The notes under the pieces are model-generated. The model had not been told where the DNA came from and did not search any database. It worked only from the letters and a program-made list of their open reading frames with translations. Below, piece by piece: positions 25,042-33,427 of a DNA stretch of 64,000 nt (within the stretch, counting starts at the first letter, position 1; each line of letters opens with the position of its first letter). Source of the DNA: Dinoroseobacter sp039192165 (lineage in GTDB: Bacteria > Pseudomonadota > Alphaproteobacteria > Rhodobacterales > Rhodobacteraceae); assembly GCA_039192165.1 (NCBI GenBank), contig JBCCXD010000008.1, positions 62,001-126,000 on the forward strand, read 5' to 3'. The position numbers and the translations under genes are program-made.

Positions 25042-27122
25042 CGCAAGGCACGGTCATTTTTGACCCATATCTGCCCTGGGCAGTGCTTGGTGCGCTGGCG
25101 GTGGTGATGGCGGGATTGCTCGTTTTCGCTGGCGCGCGCGGGCTTCTGGGCGCCTGGGTGCGGGCGCTGGCAACGGCAGCGCTGCTGCTTGCGCTGGCCA
25201 ATCCCTCTTTGCAGGAAGAAGAGCTTAACCCGCTCTCTGATATTGTGTTGTTCGTGGTGGATGAAAGTGCGAGCCAGCGTATCTCGGATCGCCGCGCACA
25301 AACAGACGCGGCGCTGGAGGAACTGACCGCTGAGATCGAGGGGCGCGGCAATACCGAGCTTCGGGTCGTGCGTGTGCCAGATGCCGAGGACAACGCAGGC
25401 TCACTTGTGCTGGGCCGTATGAGCGAAGCGCTCGCAGAGATTCCCCAGGCCCGACTGGCGGGCGTCGTGGTTATCAGCGACGGCCAAATCCATGATGTTG
25501 GCCCGCCGCCTGCGCTACCGGCGCCACTGCATTTGTTGCTGACAGGGCGCGGCGAAGACTGGGATCGGCGGCTCGAGCTGGTGACGGCACCTGCTTTTGG
25601 TATTCTGGGCGAGGAGCTACAACTGGCGCTTCGTGTGGACGATGCCGGTGCGGTGCCTGAGGAAGCGCGAGGGCCTGTTACGCTTTCTATCGCCCTCGAT
25701 GGCGGAACGCCCTTCGAGGTTCAGGTGCCAACGGGGCGCGAGATCACCATTCCGCTGCAACTGGAACATGGCGGTATGAACGTAGTGCAGCTTTCGGTTC
25801 CCGAAGCACCTGGCGAGCTTACCGATCGGAATAACTCTGCTGTGGTTCAGATCAATGGCGTGCGCGACCGGTTGCGCGTGCTCTTGGTCTCTGGCGAGCC
25901 GCATGCCGGGGAACGCACCTGGCGCAACCTTTTGAAGTCCGACTCTGCCGTAGACCTGGTGCACTTCACTATTCTGCGTCCGCCTGAGAAGCAGGACGGA
26001 GTGCCGGTAAGCGAGCTTTCTCTGATCGCTTTTCCGACGCGCGAGCTCTTTCTTGAGAAGATCGATGACTTTGATCTGATCATCTTTGATCGCTACCGCC
26101 GCCGTGGAATTCTGCCGCAGATTTATCTCAACAACATTGCCCAATATGTCGAGGGCGGTGGTGCGGTGCTTGTCGCGGCGGGCCCTGATTTCGCTTCCGC
26201 CAACTCGATTTACCGCTCACCTCTGGCCGATATCATGCCTGGCGCACCGACCGCGCAGGTGGTCGAAGAAGGCTTTACACCACAGATATCGGAGCTGGGC
26301 GAGCGCCATCCGGTAACCGAGGGGTTGGCACCGCCGAACCTGGCGGAGGATGACGTCCCCTGGGGGCGATGGTTTCGCCTGATTGAAGTTCAGCCGCTTG
26401 CCGGGGATGTTGTGATGACCGGGCCCGGAGACCGGCCTCTGCTTATCCTTGATCGGGTCGGGGACGGGCGGGTTGCGCTGCTGGCCTCCGATCATGCCTG
26501 GCTCTGGTCACGGGGGTACGAGGGCGGCGGTCCGCAGCTGGAGCTTCTGCGCCGGCTTGCGCACTGGATGATGAAAGAGCCCGAGCTGGAGGAAGAGGCG
26601 CTGGTGGCCTCTGCAGAAGGGCAGTCAATGACGGTTACACGGCGCGCGCTTGATGACGTCGAAGCGCGCGAGGTCACAATAACTGGCCCGGATGGATCAG
26701 AGGTGGTGCTGCAACTGGAAGAGGTGGCACCGGGACGCTGGCAAGCCGAATTTGAGGCGCCGGAACCGGGGCTGTATCGACTGGCCGACGGGGTTTTGGA
26801 AACCGTGGTAGCCCTTGGTCCGGCGGCACCCCGCGAGTTCGAGGAAACCATTGCCAGCGGGGAGAAGCTGCAACCGCTTGTTTCGGGTACCCGCGGCGGC
26901 ATCGTGGCGCTGGAGGAGGGTGTACCACGGTTGCGCGATGTGGGTGAGGGGCGCAATGCCGCCGGCCGCGGCTGGATTGGTCTGACACCGCGGGACGCCG
27001 CGCTGACGACCGATCTGCGCATCTCTCCTTTGATTGCGGCGTGGCTGTTTCTGGCGCTCGTGGCAGCCCTGACAATTGCGGCCTGGCTCCGAGAGGGGCG
27101 GCGGGGCGTGGCGCCAAGTTAA
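25038..27122 (+). CDS. Membrane-anchored VWA/glutamine-amidotransferase-like protein
   Basis: 694 residues; ATG overlaps the preceding stop (ATGA). Two N-terminal helices (about 10-55) lead to IVLFVVDESASQR, a VWA-type DxSxS metal site, then beta-rich domains, a class-I amidotransferase-like region (VEGGGAVLVAAGPDF) and a single C-terminal helix (ISPLIAAWLFLALVAALTIAAWL). It is the last gene of the moxR operon and is followed immediately by the GC-rich double-hairpin repeat. Such proteins regularly accompany DUF4159 proteins in alphaproteobacteria; their biochemical role is not known to me. Confidence 0.85.
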   Translation: MTQGTVIFDPYLPWAVLGALAVVMAGLLVFAGARGLLGAWVRALATAALLLALANPSLQEEELNPLSDIVLFVVDESASQRISDRRAQTDAALEELTAEIEGRGNTELRVVRVPDAEDNAGSLVLGRMSEALAEIPQARLAGVVVISDGQIHDVGPPPALPAPLHLLLTGRGEDWDRRLELVTAPAFGILGEELQLALRVDDAGAVPEEARGPVTLSIALDGGTPFEVQVPTGREITIPLQLEHGGMNVVQLSVPEAPGELTDRNNSAVVQINGVRDRLRVLLVSGEPHAGERTWRNLLKSDSAVDLVHFTILRPPEKQDGVPVSELSLIAFPTRELFLEKIDDFDLIIFDRYRRRGILPQIYLNNIAQYVEGGGAVLVAAGPDFASANSIYRSPLADIMPGAPTAQVVEEGFTPQISELGERHPVTEGLAPPNLAEDDVPWGRWFRLIEVQPLAGDVVMTGPGDRPLLILDRVGDGRVALLASDHAWLWSRGYEGGGPQLELLRRLAHWMMKEPELEEEALVASAEGQSMTVTRRALDDVEAREVTITGPDGSEVVLQLEEVAPGRWQAEFEAPEPGLYRLADGVLETVVALGPAAPREFEETIASGEKLQPLVSGTRGGIVALEEGVPRLRDVGEGRNAAGRGWIGLTPRDAALTTDLRISPLIAAWLFLALVAALTIAAWLREGRRGVAPS

Positions 27123-27128
27123 GGCCCG

Positions 27129-27192
27129 TTGGGGGCGCTGCCCCCGCCGGCCTGCGGCCGTCTCCCCCGGAGTATTTTAGCAAAGAAGAACT
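27129..27192 (+). repeat. Intergenic double-hairpin repeat, copy 1
   Basis: Starting seven bases after the stop of the VWA-like gene is GGGGGCGCTGCCCCC (first hairpin), then CGGCC-TGC-GGCCG (second hairpin), then CCCCCGGAGTATTTTAGC and AAAGAAGAA, ending two bases before the stop of the convergent small secreted gene. A second copy lies at 44171-44234. Conserved ends with a different but still self-complementary second stem suggest selection for structure. It may serve as a bidirectional terminator here. Confidence 0.8.
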
Positions 27193-27561
27193 TCAGGGCA
27201 GCTTCAGGATAAAGGTGGTTTTGGCCCAGCCGTCGGTGTTTGTGCGGGCGCGAATATGGACCTCTGCCAATTGCGGAGGGAGAGTGACACCCGTCAGGGC
27301 GCGCGTGAACGGCTGTTCCTCGACATGCGGATGATAAAGGACCCGCGTGCCAAGAACGGTGCCGTCCGGAGCTTCAACCCGCCACCCGTCAGCATAGTCC
27401 TCCCATCCCGTATCGCCATGGCGCAGTGTAACATCGACACGCCAACTGCTGCCATTTTGGCTTGCTTTGGCCGTGACCACCTCTGCAGGGTCGGCAGTCG
27501 CCGGGGCACCGAGCAGCGCAAGAAGGCAAGATGCAAAGGTGAGACATGTTTTGTCAGTCAT
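27193..27561 (-). CDS. Small secreted protein of unknown function
   Basis: 122 residues. ATG 27561 is preceded by AAAGGA; a longer frame reaches 28017 but crosses the divergent gene and is rejected. An N-terminal signal peptide (LTFASCLLALLGAPATAD, cleavage near residue 23) precedes a beta-rich domain: WRVDVTLRHGDTGWEDYADG, W-V-x-PDGTVLGTR and RTNTDGW. The pattern of histidine, aspartate and tryptophan resembles a small periplasmic immunoglobulin-like fold, but I do not recognise a named family. Divergent from the esterase-like gene. Confidence 0.75.
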   Translation of the reverse strand: MTDKTCLTFASCLLALLGAPATADPAEVVTAKASQNGSSWRVDVTLRHGDTGWEDYADGWRVEAPDGTVLGTRVLYHPHVEEQPFTRALTGVTLPPQLAEVHIRARTNTDGWAKTTFILKLP

Positions 27562-27694
27562 GTTGCGGTTCCTTTCGGCCAGTATAGTAGCAGCACCTGC
27601 CGCAAAGCGGGCTTTCACAAAACCGACATAAAATCGAAACGTGCCCGTTACCGAGCGCCTGCACACCCGGACTGCAAGTCTCAAGGGGGTATCC

Positions 27695-29860
27695 ATGACA
27701 AAATCCGTGTTGCTGAGCAGCGCCGTATGTGCACTGCTGGCCGGGCCTGTTGCGGCCGAACTGAATTTTAATCGCATTGCATCCTTTCCGGTTACGTCCA
27801 ATTTCACCGATGAGGTACCGGAAGAGACTTCGGCCGAGATCATCGACGCAACCAGCGACGGCATGACACTGGTGTATACCGACAGCCCTGCCGGCGTGAT
27901 CGGGGCGATTGACATCTCCGATCCGAAAAACCCGCGTCCGCTTGGGACTATGACAATGGACGGAGAGCCAACTGCCGTATCGATCATTGGTACGACCGCT
28001 TTTGTTGGCATCAACACCTCCGAGAGTTATGTCGCGCCCTCGGGGATGATCAAAGCTATTGATGTCACCACGATGACCGAGCTTGCGCGGTGCGACCTCG
28101 GTGGCCAGCCTGACAGCACCGGCAAAGCTCCTGACGGGTCTTTCATCGCTGTGGCAATCGAGAATGAACGCGACGAAGACCTGGGCGAGGGACGTGTGCC
28201 GCAAATGCCTGCGGGTGATCTTGTGATGATCGATGTCCGCGATGGCAGCCTTGATTGCGGCAGTTTGATACGCGCTGACCTGACCGGTTTGGCTGCGGTG
28301 GCCGGCGATGATCCCGAGCCGGAGTTTGTCGATATCAACAGCCTTGGTGAAACCGTCGTCACGCTGCAAGAAAACAACCACATTGCTGTGGTTGCCCGAG
28401 ATGGGTCGATTGTGTCTCATTTTTCCGCCGGTGCAGTGGACCTGCAGAACATCGATGCGACCGACGAGCGTGCTGCGCTCTATTTCACAGAGAGCCAGTC
28501 AGATCGGTTGCGTGAGCCCGATGGGGTTCAGTGGATTGACGACAACCATTTCGCTATTGCCAACGAGGGGGACATGGACGGCGGCTCCCGCGGTATGACG
28601 ATCTTTCATAAAGACGGCACCGAAGTGTTCGAAACCGGAGTCGAATTCGAGCACGCGATTGTGCAGGTCGGCCACTATCCGGACCGCCGCTCGGACGCCA
28701 AAGGCGTTGAGCCGGAGGGTATGGAATTCGGTGTATTTGACGGAACGCCCTTTGTGTTCGTAATGGCGGAACGCGCCTCTATCGTAGGGGTGTACGATGT
28801 GTCTGATCCGGCAAACGCGGTTCTGGCACAGCTCTTACCTTCGGGGATCTCGCCGGAGGGCGCGGTGGCGATCCCGTCTCGTGGTCTTCTGGCGACTGCA
28901 AATGAATATGATGGTCTGGAGGATGGCGCGGCGCGCGCGCATGTGATGATCTATCAGTACTCAGATGCGCCCGAGGCCTTCCCGCAAATAACTTCGAAGG
29001 GTGCGGATGAACTGATCGGTTTTGGCGCGCTCTCCGGCATGGTGGCAGGTGAAGGGTCCACTCTTTATGCAGTCAACGACAGTTTCTACGGCTACCAGCC
29101 GACGATCTTTACCATCGACGCGTCTGGTTTCCCTGCGAAAGTGGTTGCGGCCACGCCGGTCACGCGGGCCGGCCGTCCGGCTCAGAAGATTGACATGGAA
29201 GGTATCACGCGCGACGGCGATGGTGGGTTCTGGGTTGCTTCCGAAGGGCGCACAGACCGGGTAATTCCACACGCGCTCTACCACATCAACGCTGATGGTT
29301 CGATTGAGGACGAGATCGGTTTGCCAGCCGCGCTGATGGCGGTCGAGCGCCGCTTTGGCTTTGAAGGCATTACCAAGGTCGGCGACACCCTTTGGATGCC
29401 CGTGCAACGGGAATGGAATGACGACCCGGAAAACCATGTGAAGCTGGTTGCCTACAACATCGAAACCGAAGAATGGGGCTACGTCCGCTATCAAAAGGCC
29501 GCTCCTGAGAAAGGCTGGGTCGGCTTGTCGGAAATTGTCGCGCATGGCGACTGGGTCTACGTGGTTGAGCGTGATAACCAGCATGGGCTGGAGGCGGTGA
29601 CGAAGCGGGTCTACCGCATTCCAGCAGCCGAAATGGAGCCTGTTCCGCTTGCTGAGGATGCTCCGGTGGTGTCCAAGGAACTGGTGCGAGACCTGCTGTC
29701 TGACCTCAAGTCCACCGGTGGGTACGTCCTCGACAAAGTGGAAGGTTTGGCCATTACCGACGATGGTGAGATTTTCGTCTCGACCGACAATGATGGTGTC
29801 GACGACCATTCCGGGGAAACGATGTTCTTTTCCATCGGCAGGGCCGGGATGGCGAACTAG
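27695..29860 (+). CDS. Esterase-like activity of phytase family protein
   Basis: 721 residues from ATG 27695 (AAGGGGGT upstream). A signal peptide (residues 1-21, ending GPVAAE) is followed by a beta-propeller-like half with LVIVD-type repeats (GAIDISDPKNPRPLGT, GVYDVSDPANAVLAQ), then a C-terminal half (about 430-720) of the esterase-like phytase fold (FGALSGMVAGEG, KIDMEGITRDGDGGFWVASEG, GFEGITKVGDTLWMPVQREW). A periplasmic or secreted phosphoesterase-type role is likely, but the substrate is not clear. A good terminator follows 33 bases after the stop. Confidence 0.85.
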   Translation: MTKSVLLSSAVCALLAGPVAAELNFNRIASFPVTSNFTDEVPEETSAEIIDATSDGMTLVYTDSPAGVIGAIDISDPKNPRPLGTMTMDGEPTAVSIIGTTAFVGINTSESYVAPSGMIKAIDVTTMTELARCDLGGQPDSTGKAPDGSFIAVAIENERDEDLGEGRVPQMPAGDLVMIDVRDGSLDCGSLIRADLTGLAAVAGDDPEPEFVDINSLGETVVTLQENNHIAVVARDGSIVSHFSAGAVDLQNIDATDERAALYFTESQSDRLREPDGVQWIDDNHFAIANEGDMDGGSRGMTIFHKDGTEVFETGVEFEHAIVQVGHYPDRRSDAKGVEPEGMEFGVFDGTPFVFVMAERASIVGVYDVSDPANAVLAQLLPSGISPEGAVAIPSRGLLATANEYDGLEDGAARAHVMIYQYSDAPEAFPQITSKGADELIGFGALSGMVAGEGSTLYAVNDSFYGYQPTIFTIDASGFPAKVVAATPVTRAGRPAQKIDMEGITRDGDGGFWVASEGRTDRVIPHALYHINADGSIEDEIGLPAALMAVERRFGFEGITKVGDTLWMPVQREWNDDPENHVKLVAYNIETEEWGYVRYQKAAPEKGWVGLSEIVAHGDWVYVVERDNQHGLEAVTKRVYRIPAAEMEPVPLAEDAPVVSKELVRDLLSDLKSTGGYVLDKVEGLAITDDGEIFVSTDNDGVDDHSGETMFFSIGRAGMAN

Positions 29861-29893
29861 TCGCCCCAACCTCTCTGATTTGATTTTAGATTT

Positions 29894-29926
29894 GGGGGCC
29901 CGCGAAGGTGGGCCCTCATTTGTTTT
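29894..29926 (+). terminator. Rho-independent terminator after the phytase-like gene
   Basis: Arms GGGGGCCCGC (29894-29903) and GTGGGCCCTC (29908-29917) can form a ten-base-pair RNA stem with two G-U pairs around a GAAG loop, followed by a T-rich tract ATTTGTTTT. It separates the convergent uspA gene. Confidence 0.8.
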
Positions 29927-30024
29927 GCCTTAACCAGAGTTAGCCAGATCAGGCTTCAGGTGGATGTTTCTCCCACCGAACATGTGCCGCTCTTTGATCC
30001 AAAACTGCCCTACTGGCAGAGAGC

Positions 30025-30432
30025 TTAACGGAGCACGTGGACCGCGCATCTGGCTTCTCTGACCACCCGGCTTGCGGTAGAGCCAATGAAAAAATCCTGT
30101 AAGCCCGGCTTGTGCGAGGAAAGTACAATGCAATCGCATCCTTTTTCTGCTGCGTAGGCGAGAATGGCCCGTCCCGCGTGGCCGGAGATTACAACGGGTT
30201 TTACGCCACTTACGCCTCCCAGTTCTGCTTTTAGCTCGGCCTCGGCCTCCTCAGCGCGGTGCACAAGCCTTTCCCTTGGGATCTGGCTTGCAGCATAGGT
30301 CGGGATCTCTTCGAGCACATTCAGCGCCGTGATTTCTGCACTCTCGTCCGCCAGAAGGTGTGCGACGTCCAGCGCCTTGCCGCTGTCCGGGGAATGGTCG
30401 AGCGCTATAGCTACGAGAATATTCTTGTACAT
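30025..30432 (-). CDS. Universal stress protein (UspA family)
   Basis: 135 residues starting YKNILVAIALDHSPDSGKAL, with the ATP-binding type signature region VLSSHKPGLQDFFIGSTASRVVREA at the C-terminus (blocks VLSSH and GSTASRVV). Cytosolic single-domain Usp. A good ribosome-binding site (AGGAGGAG) precedes the ATG. A TTGAT-N4-CTCAA sequence centred about 58 bases upstream is one mismatch from the FNR consensus, suggesting low-oxygen control, as known for Usp genes in other bacteria. Confidence 0.93.
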   Translation of the reverse strand: MYKNILVAIALDHSPDSGKALDVAHLLADESAEITALNVLEEIPTYAASQIPRERLVHRAEEAEAELKAELGGVSGVKPVVISGHAGRAILAYAAEKGCDCIVLSSHKPGLQDFFIGSTASRVVREARCAVHVLR

Positions 30433-30483
30433 GTTTGGTCCTCCTCCTGATCCCGACTATTCCAGAAAGAAGCGCTGCGTGAG

Positions 30484-30497
30484 TTGATGTGCCTCAA
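30484..30497. promoter_or_regulatory. Candidate FnrL box upstream of uspA
   Basis: TTGATGTGCCTCAA matches the FNR consensus TTGAT-N4-ATCAA at nine of ten defined positions. It sits 52-65 bases before the uspA start codon, a position compatible with activation. The matching context is only suggestive; no -10 element was assigned. Confidence 0.5.
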
Positions 30498-30680
30498 GAG
30501 CCGTTGACTTCTTTGCGGGAGAAACCGTGCAAGTCGCGCCAATCCTATGCACGGAGGGAGGCCGCGTTTATCTCGCGGCCTGCTCAACCTGCCTCACAAC
30601 CTTTAATTTAAGGATGCACGGGGCTGTTCAGTCGCATGAACGTGTAGGGATCTGCAAACGAACCCTTGCCTTTTCGCTGA

Positions 30681-30705
30681 AATTGGTTATAAATTATTAC
30701 CAATT
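30681..30705. promoter_or_regulatory. Inverted repeat AATTGGT-N11-ACCAATT upstream of glcDEF
   Basis: A perfect seven-base inverted repeat with an AT-only spacer of eleven bases, 33 bases before the glcD start. TTGGT/ACCAA half-sites are typical of FadR-type GntR regulators, the family of the glycolate regulator GlcC, though their usual spacer is about three bases. The location at the likely core promoter fits an operator. No glcC gene lies in the window. The rest of 30433-30738 shows no gene. Confidence 0.5.
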
Positions 30706-30738
30706 GATGCCGGTTCGTAGTTTTAGGGAGGACGTGCC

Positions 30739-32187
30739 GTGGAGATGCCGACACCAGATGCCGAGATTTTGGCCAAGAAAAGCAGGATCGTTGCATTTCT
30801 TGAGGATGTCTTGCCCCAAGACGCTGTGATCCACGAACCCGAAGAAACCAGGGCATATGAATGCGATGCATTGACAGCTTACAAATGCCCGCCTCTTGTG
30901 GCGGTTTTGCCGAGCTCTACCGAGGAAGTCGCGGCTGTCCTCAAGATTTGTCACGCAGAAGGCGTGCCAGTAGTGCCGCGCGGTTCAGGCACATCCTTGG
31001 CCGGGGGCGCCCTGCCCACAGCCGACAGCGTCATTCTTGGTGTTGCAAAGCTGAATAAGGTGCTGGAGACAGACTATGACAATCGCTTCATACGCGTGCA
31101 GACGGGCCGCACCAATTTGTCGGTGACGGGCGCCGTCGAAGCGGAAGACTTTTTCTATGCGCCCGACCCGTCAAGCCAGCTGGCCTGCGCCATAGCTGGC
31201 AATATTGCAATGAATTCGGGTGGCGCCCATTGCCTCAAGTACGGCGTGACCACCAACAACCTGATGGGCGTGACGATGGTCACGATGGAAGGAGAAATCA
31301 TTGAGATTGGCGGCGCGCATCTCGATGCGAGCGGGCTCGATCTGCTGGGTGTTATCTGCGGGTCCGAGGGCCAGCTTGGGGTTGTCACTGAAGCGACACT
31401 GCGCATCTTACGCAAACCCGAAGGGGCGCGGCCTGTTCTGATGGGGTTCGACAGCAACGAGGTGGCGGGCGCCTGCGTGTCGGACATCATAAAAGCGGGC
31501 GTTTTGCCGGTGGCGATTGAGTTCATGGACCGCCCGTGTATCGAGGCCTGTGAGAACTTTGCCAAGGCCGGCTACCCAATGTGCGAGGCATTGCTGATCG
31601 TCGAGGTCGAAGGCAGCCCCGCGGAAATCGACGCGCAACTTGGGCTGATCAAACAGATCGCCCGGAAACATAACCCGGTAGAGTTGCGCGAAAGCGCTTC
31701 GGCGGCCGAAAGCGCCGCTATTTGGAAGGGCCGCAAATCCGCCTTTGGCGCAATGGGTCAGATCAACGACTATATGTGTCTTGACGGGACAATTCCGGTC
31801 TCGGAGCTACCGCGCGTTCTGAGGGGCATTGCCGATCTTTCGGAAAAATACGGTCTCGACGTCGCGAATGTATTCCACGCGGGCGACGGCAATATGCACC
31901 CCTTGATCCTGTTTGACGCCAACAAACCTGGCGACCTGGAGCTTTGTGAAGAGATGGGAGCAGAGGTTTTGAAACTCTGTGTCGAGGCAGGCGGGTGCCT
32001 GACCGGAGAGCATGGGGTGGGGATCGAGAAACGCGATTTGATGACCGCGCAGTTCACCGATACCGATATGGAGATGCAGCTCCGCGTAAAGGACGTGTTC
32101 GACCCTGACTGGCTGCTGAACCCGGCCAAGGTTTTTCCTTTGCATGTCACCGCGCCGCGACGCGCTCAACGACCCGTGGCAGCCTGA
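30739..32187 (+). CDS. glcD: Glycolate oxidase FAD subunit GlcD
   Basis: 482 residues. GTG 30739 sits five bases after AGGGAGGAC; ATG 30745 two codons later is equally possible. FAD-binding PCMH domain at the N-terminus (VPRGSGTSLAGGALP, then NIAMNSGGAHCLKYGVT, and GSEGQLGVVTEATL) and the FAD-oxidase C-terminal domain (ANVFHAGDGNMHPLILFD, CLTGEHGVGIEKR). With GlcE and GlcF it oxidises glycolate to glyoxylate, passing electrons to the respiratory chain. Glycolate from phytoplankton is a typical marine carbon source. First gene of glcDEF. Confidence 0.96.
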   Translation: MEMPTPDAEILAKKSRIVAFLEDVLPQDAVIHEPEETRAYECDALTAYKCPPLVAVLPSSTEEVAAVLKICHAEGVPVVPRGSGTSLAGGALPTADSVILGVAKLNKVLETDYDNRFIRVQTGRTNLSVTGAVEAEDFFYAPDPSSQLACAIAGNIAMNSGGAHCLKYGVTTNNLMGVTMVTMEGEIIEIGGAHLDASGLDLLGVICGSEGQLGVVTEATLRILRKPEGARPVLMGFDSNEVAGACVSDIIKAGVLPVAIEFMDRPCIEACENFAKAGYPMCEALLIVEVEGSPAEIDAQLGLIKQIARKHNPVELRESASAAESAAIWKGRKSAFGAMGQINDYMCLDGTIPVSELPRVLRGIADLSEKYGLDVANVFHAGDGNMHPLILFDANKPGDLELCEEMGAEVLKLCVEAGGCLTGEHGVGIEKRDLMTAQFTDTDMEMQLRVKDVFDPDWLLNPAKVFPLHVTAPRRAQRPVAA

Positions 32188-32285
32188 CACAGATAGTCTG
32201 CTAAGCCCACGGAGTGCAGTGGATCCTGCCGCTCTCCGGGCGCAGGAAAAATGACTGCTTTGCCAAAGAACGAAAGAGGCGCTCG

Positions 32286-33410
32286 ATGCTCCAACCTGCA
32301 ACTGAAGCTGAACTGTCTGATGCCGTGCAGAGTGCGGCCGGACCGCTACGTATCAGGGGCGGAGGCACCCGTGATGTCGGCAATCCGGTCACTGGAGAGG
32401 CGCTGGCCATTGGCGGACTGTCGGGCATTTCGCTTTATGAGCCGGGCGCGCTTACGCTGGTCGCTGAAGCTGGTACACCGGTGGCTGACATCGAAGATGC
32501 ACTCGCTGGCGAAGGGCAGCGGCTGCCCTTTGAGCCAATGGATCACCGTGCTTTGTTGGGAACGGAAGGTGTTCCAACGATCGGAGGTGTTGTGGCGGCC
32601 AATGCCTCGGGTCCCCGGCGCATTCAGGCTGGCGCCTGCCGCGACAGTCTGATTGGCGTGCGGTTTGTCACCGGGGAGGGCGAAATCGTTAAAAACGGCG
32701 GTCGGGTGATGAAGAATGTCACCGGCTACGACCTGGTGAAGCTCATGGCCGGCAGTTACGGCACGCTTGGTGTACTGAGCGAGGTCAGTCTGAAGGTTCT
32801 GCCAGCTCCGGATGAGGCTGCGAGCCTGTCGGTCTTCGGACTGGAGCCGGACCGCGCGGTGGAGGCTCTGTCCAGCGCACTCGGCTCGCCTTTTGAGGTC
32901 TCCGGCGCTGCGCATCTGCCCGATGACAGTGATGGTCCCCGTACTCTCGTCCGAATTGAGGGTTTGTCGGAGCAAGTGAACTATCGCACAGGAAAGCTGA
33001 AAACACTCTTGAGCCGGTTTGGTGACGTCGTGGCGGATACGGATCTGGCATCGGTCGAGCGCACTTGGGCCGCAATTCGCGATGTACAGCCGTTCGCGGA
33101 CGAGAGCGGTGATGTCTGGCGCCTGTCGGTCAAGCCTTCAGATGCGCCGGAGATCGCGAAGCGCAGTGCCGGACGCGTTTTCTTCGACTGGGGCGGCGGG
33201 CTTATTTGGGTTCTTGTCCCGCCGGGCACGAATTTGCGGGCACGGTTAGGGACTTTTGCCGGCCATGCAACTTTGATCCGGGCGGCTGAAGAGACGCGCG
33301 CTGCGCAGGAAGTATTCCATCCCGAAGCAGCGCCGCTTGCAGCGTTGAGTGCCGGGCTACGCAGCAAATTTGATCCACGGGGGATTCTGAACCCCGGCTT
33401 GATGGCCTAA
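32286..33410 (+). CDS. glcE: Glycolate oxidase FAD-binding subunit GlcE
   Basis: 374 residues from ATG 32286; the frame opens at 32214, but the extra residues are not like GlcE. A single FAD-binding domain with PLRIRGGGTRD, VGGVVAANASGPRRIQAGACRDSLIGV and GYDLVKLMAGSYGTLGVLSEVSL marks GlcE, a shorter relative of GlcD. A 98-base gap without features separates it from glcD; glcF starts 17 bases later. Confidence 0.95.
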   Translation: MLQPATEAELSDAVQSAAGPLRIRGGGTRDVGNPVTGEALAIGGLSGISLYEPGALTLVAEAGTPVADIEDALAGEGQRLPFEPMDHRALLGTEGVPTIGGVVAANASGPRRIQAGACRDSLIGVRFVTGEGEIVKNGGRVMKNVTGYDLVKLMAGSYGTLGVLSEVSLKVLPAPDEAASLSVFGLEPDRAVEALSSALGSPFEVSGAAHLPDDSDGPRTLVRIEGLSEQVNYRTGKLKTLLSRFGDVVADTDLASVERTWAAIRDVQPFADESGDVWRLSVKPSDAPEIAKRSAGRVFFDWGGGLIWVLVPPGTNLRARLGTFAGHATLIRAAEETRAAQEVFHPEAAPLAALSAGLRSKFDPRGILNPGLMA

Positions 33411-33427
33411 ACCGGGGGTGCTGAACC

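Noticed and set aside
27562..28017. N-terminal extension of the small secreted gene
   Set aside because: The extension overlaps the divergent gene's coding region; the ATG at 27561 has both a ribosome-binding site and a proper signal peptide.
28961..29869. 302-codon minus-strand open frame
   Set aside because: It lies opposite the esterase-like phytase gene and shows no recognisable motif.
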